NCBI GenBank assembly: GCA_903644035.1
Contig: CAHJXG010000537.1
Span: forward strand, 1 to 13,216
Direction of reading: 5' to 3'
Origin: Rhodospirillales bacterium
GTDB lineage: Bacteria; Pseudomonadota; Alphaproteobacteria; Acetobacterales; Acetobacteraceae
DNA: 13,216 bases
The notes beneath the pieces are model-generated. The model saw only the letters and a program-made list of their open reading frames with translations. It made no database searches and was not told the DNA's origin. The translations under genes and the position numbers were made by a program. Below, one piece after another: positions 6,956-13,216 of the stretch (position 1 is the first letter of the stretch; every line of letters begins with the position of its first letter).

Positions 6956-6965
6956 AGGCTAGGCT
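6956..6965. repeat. Third copy of the intergenic 10-mer AGGCTAGGCT
   Basis: Exactly the same 10 bases occur at 2977-2986 and 4294-4303, also between genes. The motif reads TAGGCT on the plus strand and TAGCCT on the minus strand, so it can supply a -10-like hexamer in either direction. In this copy I find no convincing -35 at 16-19 bp on either strand, so its promoter role is less sure than for the other two. Confidence 0.5.
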
Positions 6966-7063
6966 GGCGGCGGGCGCGCCTGCCTCCCCAGTTGGCCGGG
7001 ATGGGACGATGCCGGCAAACGTGCAAGCTTCCGCCAGATATGCTGCAATGGCGAGCCGGCGTC

Positions 7064-7094
7064 GCGGAGGTCTCGCCTCCGCCGGGTTCCCGGC
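7064..7094. repeat. Two adjoining inverted repeats upstream of the RND operon, candidate operator or leader hairpin
   Basis: GCGGAGG (7064-7070) and CCTCCGC (7076-7082) form a perfect 7-bp inverted repeat with a 5-base centre. It shares two bases with GCCGGG-TT-CCCGGC (7081-7094), a second symmetric element. They end 24 bp before ATG 7119. RND efflux operons are commonly controlled by TetR- or MarR-type repressors that bind such palindromes, but no regulator is encoded in this window. Alternatively they fold in the mRNA leader. High GC makes chance palindromes more frequent, which lowers confidence. Confidence 0.4.
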
Positions 7095-7118
7095 GCTTGT
7101 ACTGCGAAAGTGACGACG

Positions 7119-8288
7119 ATGGTATGCCGCCTCCTCTCTCCATTGGCGCTCGTGCTGCTGGCTCTTGCCGGCCCGGCCTTGGCGCAGCCCGGCCCGGGAG
7201 GGCCTCCCGCCGTCGGTGTCGCCCAGGCGAAGAAGCAGCCGGTGACCGAGACCAGCGAGTTCGTCGGCCGCATCCAATCCATCAGCCGGGTCGATCTGGT
7301 CGCCCGCGTGACGGCGTTCATCCAGGAGCGCCGCTTCACGGAAGGCGCCGAGGTGCACACCGGCGACCTGCTCTACCGGCTGGAACGGGCGCCGTTCGAG
7401 GCGCAGGTCGCGGCCCAGGCGGCGTCGGTCGCCCAGGCTCAGGCCGTGCTGCAGGGCGGCAGCCTGACCCTGGGCCGGGCGGAGGCGCTGCTGAACACGC
7501 CGGCGGGCCAGCGGAGCCTGGTAGACGACGCGCGGTCCACGCAGCGGAGCCAGGCGGCGCAGCTGGCCAACGCGCAGGCGCAGCTGCGGCTGGCGCAGAC
7601 CAACCTCGACTACACCGAGATCAAGGCGCCGATCGACGGCAAGATCAGCCGCACCACGCTGACCGAGGGCAACGTCGTCAGCCCAAGCTCCGGCGTGCTG
7701 GCGACCATCGTGAGCCAGGACCCGATGTACGTGCTGTTCCCCGTCTCGGTCCGGGCGGCCGTGGACCTGCGGGACCGCTACGGCGACAAGGGCGGGTTCG
7801 GCGCGGTGACGATCAAGCTCCGGCTGCCTACAGGCAAGCTGTACGAGCAGGCCGGCAAGCTGGACTACGTCGATCCCACGGTGGCGGCCAACACCGACAC
7901 CCTGACGCTGCGCGGGCGCGTCCCGAACCCGGTGCGCCCGGGATCGAAGCCCGGCGAACCCGGCGACCGCGAGCTGTCGGACGGGCAGTTCGTCACCGTG
8001 ACGCTGGAGGGCGTGCAGCCCGTTGAACAGATCGTGATCCCGCGCAGCGCCATTCTGTCGGACCAGCAGGGCAACTACGTCTGGGTCGTCGGCGACGGCA
8101 ACAAGGTGGAGCAGCGCCGGCTCCAGCTGGGCCAGAACACCCCGGGGCTCGCGGTGATCTCGGCCGGGCTGAAAGAGGGGGAGACGGTGGTGGTGGACGG
8201 CGTGCAGCGCGTGAGGCCCGGCGTCACCGTGACCCCTGGCCCGGTCGGCGCCGGCCCGACGCTGCCCGCGTCGGCCCCGCGGACCTGA
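7119..8288 (+). CDS. RND efflux periplasmic adaptor (membrane fusion) protein, AcrA/MexA-like
   Basis: With the ATG at 7119 the protein has 389 residues; a GTG at 7110 would add three, and neither start has a strong ribosome binding site. Residues 1-22 form a signal peptide with a hydrophobic core and an ALA-QPG cleavage site. There is no lipobox cysteine, so it is probably not lipid-anchored as AcrA is. Mature parts: barrel-sandwich half near 55-92 with AFIQERRFTEGAEVHTGDLL, an Ala/Gln-rich alpha hairpin (about 93-160), the second lipoyl half TNLDYTEIKAPIDGKISRTT (161-180), then beta-barrel and membrane-proximal domains with VIPRSAILSDQQG (306-318). A Pro/Gly/Asp-rich insertion sits at about 272-285. 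It links the inner-membrane pump to an outer-membrane channel. It is followed 6 bp later by the pump gene. The order adaptor-pump is typical. Confidence 0.92.
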   Translation: MVCRLLSPLALVLLALAGPALAQPGPGGPPAVGVAQAKKQPVTETSEFVGRIQSISRVDLVARVTAFIQERRFTEGAEVHTGDLLYRLERAPFEAQVAAQAASVAQAQAVLQGGSLTLGRAEALLNTPAGQRSLVDDARSTQRSQAAQLANAQAQLRLAQTNLDYTEIKAPIDGKISRTTLTEGNVVSPSSGVLATIVSQDPMYVLFPVSVRAAVDLRDRYGDKGGFGAVTIKLRLPTGKLYEQAGKLDYVDPTVAANTDTLTLRGRVPNPVRPGSKPGEPGDRELSDGQFVTVTLEGVQPVEQIVIPRSAILSDQQGNYVWVVGDGNKVEQRRLQLGQNTPGLAVISAGLKEGETVVVDGVQRVRPGVTVTPGPVGAGPTLPASAPRT

Positions 8289-8294
8289 GCCGCC

Positions 8295-11200
8295 ATGATC
8301 TCCGCCACCTTCGTTGACCGGCCGCGGCTTGCGGTCGTGATCGCGATCATCACGGTGATCGCCGGGCTGATCGCGATGACGGTGATCCCCGTCAGCCAGT
8401 TCCCGGACGTCGTGCCGCCGCAGGTCCAGGTCACGACCCGCTACCCCGGCGCCTCGGCCGCGGTGGTCGAGGCGACCGTGGCCCAGCCGCTGGAGGCCCA
8501 GGTCAACGGCGCCGACCAGATGATCTACATGAAGTCCAACTCCGCCAACGACGGCAGCTACGGGCTGACGGTGTCGTTCGCGCTGGGGTCCAACCCGGAC
8601 ATCAACACCGTCAACGTCAACAACCGCGTGCAGGCGGCGCTGTCCCGGCTGCCGGCGGAGGTGCAGCGCCAGGGCGTCACCGTGCAGAAGCGGTCCTCGG
8701 CCATCCTGGAGTTCCTGGCCTTCTCCAGCGAGGGCGCCAAGCAGGACCCGCTGTTCATCTCGAACTACGTGACGATCAACGTGCTCGACCGGCTGTCCCG
8801 GGTGAACGGCGTGGGGTCGGCCTCGCTGTTCGGGGCGCTCGACTACTCCATGCGCATCTGGTTCGACACCAACCGGCTGATCAGCCTCAACCTGGCGCCG
8901 AGCGACATCATCCTGGCGATCCAGCAGCAGAACGTGCAGGCGCCGGTCGGCCGGGTCGGCGCGCGCCCGACCAGCAACGACACGCAGTTCCAGATCAACC
9001 TGCAGACCAAGGGGCGCCTCAGCACCCCGGAGGAGTTCGGCGACATCCTGATCCGCGCCAACCCCGACGGCTCCGTGCTGCGGGTGCGCGACGTGGCGCG
9101 GGTCGAGCTGGGCGCCGCGACGCAGGACAGCGAGAGCCGGCTGAACGGCAACCCGGCCGTCACGCTCGGCGTCTATCTCGCCCCCGGCGCCAACGCGGTG
9201 CTGACCGCGACTCGCGTGCAGGCGGCGCTGGACGACCTGTCCAAGCGGTTTCCCGAGGGCCTCAAGTCGCAGGTGTTCTACAACAGCTCGACCTTCGTGT
9301 CCGACACGATCAACGAGGTGAAGAACACGCTGCTCGAGGCGTTCGCGCTGGTCGTGATCGTGGTGTTCCTGTTCCTGGGCAACATCCGCGCGACCATCAT
9401 CCCGACCATCGCCGTGCCGGTCAGCCTGATCGGCACCTTCGCCGTGCTGCTGGCGCTCGGCTACTCCGCCAACACCGTGTCGCTCCTGGCCCTCGTGCTG
9501 GCCATCGGCATCGTGGTCGATGACGCCATCGTCGTGGTGGAGAACGTCGAGCGCGTGATGGAGGAGGAGCCGGACCTCTCGCCCAAGGACGCGACGAAGA
9601 AGGCCATGGCGCAGATCACCGCGCCGATCATCGCCATCACGCTGGTGCTGCTGTCGGTGTTCGTGCCCATCGCCTTCATCCCCGGCGTCTCCGGCACGCT
9701 GTTCCGCCAGTTCGCCGTCACCATCAGCGTGGCGGTGCTGATCTCGGCGATCAACGCGCTCACGCTGTCCCCGGCGCTGTGCGGGGTGTTCCTGCGGCAT
9801 GGCGGGCCGAAGCGCGGCATCCTCGGCCGGATCGGGCGGGGCATCGACCGGGTTCGGGACGGCTACGCCGGGATCGTCACGCGGCTGCTGCGGGTCAGCA
9901 TCGTCGGCGTGCTGCTCGTGCTGCTGTGCGGCGGCGGCATCTACGCCCTGGGCCTGCGCACGCCGACCGGGTTCCTGCCGGACGAGGACCAGGGGGCGTT
10001 CTTCGTCGCCGTGCAGCTGCCCGACGGCGCCAGCGTCACCCGCACCCGCGCGGTGGTGGAGCGGGTGGAGGCGGTGGTGAAGGACATCCCGCAGATCCAG
10101 AACGTGCTGGCCATCGTCGGCTTCTCGCTGCTCGACGGCGGCAATCAGTCCAACGCGGCGTTCATGGTGCTGCGCCTGAAGCCGTTCGCCGACCGCAAGG
10201 CGGCGGCCGACAAGGTGCAGGTGCTGATCGGCCGGGTGTTCGGCGGCGTGCAGCAGATCCGCTCGGCGACGATCTTCCCCTTCAACCTGCCGCCGATCAT
10301 CGGGCTTTCGACCAGCGGCGGCTTCGAGTACCAGCTGCAGAACCTCGAAGGGCGGGAACCCGCGGAGATGGGCACCGTGCTGAACGGCCTGCTCGCGTCC
10401 GCGAACCAGGACCCGAAGCTCGCCCGGGTGTTCAGCACCTTCAGCCCGACGACGCCCAGCATCTACCTCGACATCGACCGGGAGAAGGCGCAGGCGCTGG
10501 GCCTGTCGGTCAGCGACGTCTTCACCTCGCTGCAGGGCACGTTGGGCGGCATCTACGTCAACGACTTCAACCTGTTCGGCCGGACCTGGCAGGTCAACAT
10601 CCAGGGGGAGGCCGCGGACCGCACCGACATCCCGGCGGTCTGGCGCATCTACATCCGCAACAAGCTCGGCACCATGGTGCCGCTGCGCTCCATCGCCGAC
10701 GCGCGGATCGTGCTGGGGCCGCAGACCATCAGCCGCTACAACAACTACCGCTCGATCACCGTGAACGGCACGCCGAAGCCGGGCGTGTCCTCGGGCGACG
10801 GGCTGGCGGCGATGGAGCGGATCAGCGACACGACCCTGCCGGCCGGATACAGCTACGAGTGGACCGGCACGGCGTTCCAGGAGAGGTCGGCGTCGGGACA
10901 GACGGGCAAGATCCTGGCCTTGGCGATCCTGTTCGCCTACCTGTTCCTGGTGGCGCTCTATGAGAGCTGGGTGATCCCCATCCCAGTGCTGCTCTCGGTC
11001 AGCGTCGGCATCCTGGGGTCTTTCGTGGGGCTATGGCAGACGGGGCTGGCGCTGGATCTATATGCGCAGATCGGGCTGGTCGTGCTGATCGCCATCGCGG
11101 CGAAGAACGGCATCCTGATCGTGGAGTTCGCCAAGGAGCAGCGCGAGGAGGGCCAGTCCATCACCGAGGCGGCGCGGCTCGGCGCCAAGACGCGGTTCCG

Positions 11201-11441
11201 CGCCGTGATGATGACCTCCATCGCCCTCGTGCTCGGCCTGCTGCCGCTCGTGGTGGCGAACGGCGCGGCCCAGGTCAGCCGCCGGGCGGTGGGCACGCCG
11301 GTGTTCGCCGGCATGATCGCCGCCAGCGTGTTCGGCATCTTCCTGATCCCGATGCTGTATGTCACCTTTCAGAACATGCGGGAGTGGACGAAGGCCCGGT
11401 TCGGCGGAAAATCCGGCAAGACGCTGGAGCGGGTGCACTAG
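8295..11441 (+). CDS. RND multidrug efflux permease, AcrB/HAE1 family
   Basis: A 1048-residue protein, the usual length for AcrB/MexB-type pumps. The first transmembrane helix lies at about 10-30, followed by the porter domain with [20 protein letters not shown] and the [17 protein letters not shown] segment. The second bundle starts near 340 ([12 protein letters not shown]) and holds the proton-relay pair Asp409/Asp410 in [18 protein letters not shown], equivalent to AcrB D407/D408. [13 protein letters not shown] follows near 485. Lys937 in [19 protein letters not shown] matches AcrB K940. The protein exports hydrophobic or amphipathic compounds from the periplasm and inner membrane using the proton gradient. 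The proton-relay residues needed for function are present, so it looks intact. No TolC-like gene follows; the next gene is an unrelated molybdoenzyme, so an outer-membrane channel must come from elsewhere. Substrates cannot be predicted. Confidence 0.95.
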   Translation: MISATFVDRPRLAVVIAIITVIAGLIAMTVIPVSQFPDVVPPQVQVTTRYPGASAAVVEATVAQPLEAQVNGADQMIYMKSNSANDGSYGLTVSFALGSNPDINTVNVNNRVQAALSRLPAEVQRQGVTVQKRSSAILEFLAFSSEGAKQDPLFISNYVTINVLDRLSRVNGVGSASLFGALDYSMRIWFDTNRLISLNLAPSDIILAIQQQNVQAPVGRVGARPTSNDTQFQINLQTKGRLSTPEEFGDILIRANPDGSVLRVRDVARVELGAATQDSESRLNGNPAVTLGVYLAPGANAVLTATRVQAALDDLSKRFPEGLKSQVFYNSSTFVSDTINEVKNTLLEAFALVVIVVFLFLGNIRATIIPTIAVPVSLIGTFAVLLALGYSANTVSLLALVLAIGIVVDDAIVVVENVERVMEEEPDLSPKDATKKAMAQITAPIIAITLVLLSVFVPIAFIPGVSGTLFRQFAVTISVAVLISAINALTLSPALCGVFLRHGGPKRGILGRIGRGIDRVRDGYAGIVTRLLRVSIVGVLLVLLCGGGIYALGLRTPTGFLPDEDQGAFFVAVQLPDGASVTRTRAVVERVEAVVKDIPQIQNVLAIVGFSLLDGGNQSNAAFMVLRLKPFADRKAAADKVQVLIGRVFGGVQQIRSATIFPFNLPPIIGLSTSGGFEYQLQNLEGREPAEMGTVLNGLLASANQDPKLARVFSTFSPTTPSIYLDIDREKAQALGLSVSDVFTSLQGTLGGIYVNDFNLFGRTWQVNIQGEAADRTDIPAVWRIYIRNKLGTMVPLRSIADARIVLGPQTISRYNNYRSITVNGTPKPGVSSGDGLAAMERISDTTLPAGYSYEWTGTAFQERSASGQTGKILALAILFAYLFLVALYESWVIPIPVLLSVSVGILGSFVGLWQTGLALDLYAQIGLVVLIAIAAKNGILIVEFAKEQREEGQSITEAARLGAKTRFRAVMMTSIALVLGLLPLVVANGAAQVSRRAVGTPVFAGMIAASVFGIFLIPMLYVTFQNMREWTKARFGGKSGKTLERVH

Positions 11442-11455
11442 GCCCCTTGGCCTTT
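11440..11455 (+). terminator. Weak candidate terminator after the RND permease
   Basis: AGGCC (11440-11444), CCTT loop, GGCCT (11449-11453), continuing into TT (11454-11455). The stem is only 5 bp, the T run totals three and then turns to CGCCCC, so termination would be weak or partial at best. It overlaps the TAG stop of the pump gene. Read-through into the molybdoenzyme gene is quite possible. Confidence 0.25.
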
Positions 11456-11510
11456 CGCCCCTCAACCGCATCTCATAGCTCAGCCTAGACGCCAGCGAGG
11501 AAGCACAAGC

Positions 11511-13216
11511 ATGACAAAATTCGGCATGGCCCAGCCAGTACGGCGCGTGGAAGACCCCCGGCTGCTGATCGGCAGCGGCCGCTACACCGACGATATCACG
11601 CTGGCGAATGAGGCCGTGGGCATCGTCCTGCGCAGCCCGCACGCGGCCGCGCGCATCCTGTCGATCGACACCACGGCCGCGGCCGATCTGCCCGGCGTGC
11701 TCGCGGTCTACACCGGGGCGGACCTGAAGGCGGACGGGATCGGCGGCCTGCCCTGCGCCATCCCGCTGAAGAACCGGGACGGCTCGCCCCGCGCCGAGGT
11801 GCCGCACCCTGCGCTGGCCGACGGCGAGGTGCGCCATGTCGGCGACCCCGTGGCCTTCATCGTGGCGGAGACGCACCAGGCGGCCCGCGACGCGGCCGAG
11901 GCGATCATGGTGGACTACGACATCCTGCCCAGCAGCACCGACCTTGGTGCGACGCTGGACGCCGACGCGCCGGCGGTCTGGCCGCAGGCGCCGGGCAACG
12001 TGTGCTTCGACTGGGAGACGGGCGAGAAGGAGCGCACCGAGGCCCTGTTCGCCGAGGCGGCGCACGTCACGCGGCTGACCGTCGTGAACAACCGCGTCGT
12101 CGTCGCCTCCATGGAGGCCCGGGCGGCGCTGGCCGACTACGACGCCGCGTCCGGACGCTGGACGCTCTACACCAACACGCAGGGCGGCTGGACGCTCAAG
12201 TCCATGCTGGCCCAGGCGATGTTCAACGTGCCGGAGGACCGGTTCCGCGTCGTGACCCCCGATGTCGGCGGCGGCTTCGGCATGAAGCTGTTCCTGTATG
12301 CCGAGCACGCGCTCACCTGCTACGCGGCGCGGCGCCTGGGACGCCCGGTGAAGTGGACCAGCGAGCGGAGCGAGGCGTTCCTGTGCGACACCCATGGGCG
12401 CGACAACATCACCCAGGGCGAGATCGCGCTCGACAAGGACGGCAACTTCCTGGCGCTGCGCACCCGCAACGTGGCCAACATGGGCGCCTATCTGTCCAAC
12501 TTCGCCCCGTTCATCCCGACGGGGGCGGGCACCAAGGTGCTGGCCAGCGTCTACAAGTTCCAGTCCATCTACGTGAACGTGCTCGGCGTGTTCACCCACA
12601 CGGTCCCGGTGGACGCCTACCGCGGCGCCGGGCGGCCGGAGAGCAACTACCTCGTGGAGCGGCTGATCGACGCCGCCGCCGCCGAGGTCGGGATCGACCG
12701 GATCGAGCTCCGCCGCCGCAACATGGTGGCGCCGAGCGCCATGCCGTACGTGACGGCGATGAAGCAGACCTACGACAGCGGCGACTTCCAGCGCGTGCTG
12801 GACGCGGCGCTTGAGAAGATCGACTGGGCGGGCTTCGAGGGACGGCGCGCCAGCAGCGCGCGGCGCGGCATGAAGCGCGGCATCGGCATGTCCTACTACC
12901 TGGAGGCGACCGGCGGCGCGCCCAGCGAGCGGGCAGAGATCCGGTTCGCCGAGGACGGCTTCGTCGATGTGTTCGTCGGCACGCAGAGCACCGGGCAGGG
13001 GCATGAGACGGCCTATGTCCAGCTCACGGTCGACCAGCTCGGCATTGACGGCGACAAGGTGCGGATCAAGCAGGGCGACACCGACACCATCCCGACCGGC
13101 GGCGGCACTGGCGGGGCGCGCAGCCTGTACTCCGAAGGCCAGGCGATCCTGGTCACCGCGGCCAGCGTCATCGAGAAGGGCAAGCAGGCCGCCTCCGAGG
13201 TGTTGGAGGCGTCGGT
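11511..13216 (+). CDS. CoxL-like xanthine dehydrogenase / aldehyde oxidase molybdopterin-binding large subunit (3' truncated by window)
   Basis: ATG 11511 is preceded by GAGGAA (11497-11502) at 8-nt spacing, and the frame is open to the last base (568 residues of an expected roughly 770-800). The N-terminal aldehyde-oxidase a/b hammerhead domain runs from RRVEDPRLLIGSGRYTDD to about residue 140. The molybdopterin domain shows TPDVGGGFGMK (249-259), NMGAY (323-327), VDAYRGAGRPES (367-378), TQSTGQGHET (491-500) and TGGGTGGARS (529-538). AYRGAGR is the form II signature; true CO dehydrogenases carry AYRCSFR with the active-site cysteine, so CO oxidation is unlikely. The family hydroxylates aldehydes, N-heterocycles or other organic substrates with water as oxygen donor, with separate FAD and 2Fe-2S subunits. 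Those are not upstream and may lie beyond the window. It is 69 bp after the RND permease. Confidence 0.92.
   Translation, partial: MTKFGMAQPVRRVEDPRLLIGSGRYTDDITLANEAVGIVLRSPHAAARILSIDTTAAADLPGVLAVYTGADLKADGIGGLPCAIPLKNRDGSPRAEVPHPALADGEVRHVGDPVAFIVAETHQAARDAAEAIMVDYDILPSSTDLGATLDADAPAVWPQAPGNVCFDWETGEKERTEALFAEAAHVTRLTVVNNRVVVASMEARAALADYDAASGRWTLYTNTQGGWTLKSMLAQAMFNVPEDRFRVVTPDVGGGFGMKLFLYAEHALTCYAARRLGRPVKWTSERSEAFLCDTHGRDNITQGEIALDKDGNFLALRTRNVANMGAYLSNFAPFIPTGAGTKVLASVYKFQSIYVNVLGVFTHTVPVDAYRGAGRPESNYLVERLIDAAAAEVGIDRIELRRRNMVAPSAMPYVTAMKQTYDSGDFQRVLDAALEKIDWAGFEGRRASSARRGMKRGIGMSYYLEATGGAPSERAEIRFAEDGFVDVFVGTQSTGQGHETAYVQLTVDQLGIDGDKVRIKQGDTDTIPTGGGTGGARSLYSEGQAILVTAASVIEKGKQAASEVLEAS

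Larger units (their letters stand above)
6811..7118. other. Divergent intergenic region between DUF2934 and the RND operon
   Basis: About 308 bp with no convincing gene; the ORFs crossing it on both strands are extensions of or shadows from neighbours. It holds the ribosome binding site of DUF2934, a CTATGT (6837-6832, minus strand) that could be its -10 without a good -35, and the third AGGCTAGGCT copy (6956-6965). On the plus strand a TATGCT at 7039-7044 could be a -10 for the efflux genes, again without a clear -35. Two adjoining inverted repeats lie at 7064-7094. No tRNA, riboswitch or small-RNA fold could be supported by reading. Confidence 0.6.

Noticed and set aside
6811..7143. N-terminal extension of the DUF2934 protein to 170 residues
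   Set aside because: The DUF2934 core begins at the ATG at 6810, which has its own AGGAG site. The extension is compositionally unlike a protein and would run into the RND gene region.
6954..9800. A 948-codon open frame on the minus strand opposite the RND genes
   Set aside because: Its product is a low-complexity run of His, Arg, Gly, Asp and Ala, typical of the complement of high-GC coding DNA. The plus strand encodes clear adaptor and pump proteins with all family motifs.
11058..13004. A 648-codon minus-strand open frame opposite the pump end and the CoxL-like gene
   Set aside because: Same low-complexity composition, crossing two well-supported plus-strand genes and the gap between them; no recognisable domain.
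11511..13216. CO dehydrogenase (form I CoxL)
   Set aside because: The active-site loop reads AYRGAGR, not AYRCSFR, so the cysteine that holds copper in CO dehydrogenase is absent.

Overview
The window looks like chromosomal DNA of a high-GC alphaproteobacterium, probably of the Acetobacteraceae/Roseomonas kind. The signs are strong G/C preference at third codon positions, very long antisense shadow ORFs, TTGAC-type -35 and TAG(G/C)CT-type -10 promoter elements, and a mix of sugar-acid dehydratase, HpaI-type aldolase, M20 amidohydrolase, DUF3297, DUF2934 and CoxL-like genes. The taxonomy is an inference from gene content. No rRNA, tRNA, CRISPR array, transposase or phage gene was seen.

Layout. 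(1) 1-2946 is a sugar-acid or organic-acid catabolic block. The 3' end of an IlvD/Edd-family sugar-acid dehydratase (+) runs tail to tail into a two-gene minus-strand operon of an HpcH/HpaI-family aldolase followed by a UxaA-family (altronate/galactarate-type) dehydratase. A well-formed promoter (TTGACG-N17-TAGCCT) precedes the operon and is flanked by an imperfect inverted repeat. Two dehydratases plus a retro-aldol lyase fit conversion of an aldonate or aldarate to a 2-keto-3-deoxy acid and cleavage to pyruvate or tartronate semialdehyde plus a second fragment. The actual substrate cannot be read from the sequence. (2) 3023-4246 (-) is an M20-family amidohydrolase of the allantoate / N-carbamoyl-amino-acid class. 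It is divergent from 4324-5703 (+), a cytochrome-linked D-lactate dehydrogenase-like FAD enzyme. That gene is translationally coupled (TGATG) to a hexapeptide-repeat acyltransferase resembling the family usually found in phosphonate (phn) clusters. (3) 6380-6810 (-) holds two small ORFs, DUF2934 then DUF3297, overlapping by 4 bp. (4) 6811-7118 is a divergent intergenic region with inverted repeats. (5) 7119-11441 (+) is an RND efflux pair, periplasmic adaptor then inner-membrane pump, with no outer-membrane factor and no regulator in view. (6) 11511 to the window end is a CoxL-like molybdopterin-binding large subunit of the xanthine dehydrogenase / aldehyde oxidase family. It has the form II AYRGAGR active-site signature and is cut by the window end.

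Most of the window is ordinary metabolic and transport gene content, and I do not see convincing evidence of a new defence, mobile or regulatory system. The signals most worth following are regulatory or contextual: an exact 10-bp motif (AGGCTAGGCT) present in three separate intergenic regions, the inverted repeats at two promoters, and the coupling of a phosphonate-type acyltransferase to a D-2-hydroxyacid dehydrogenase.
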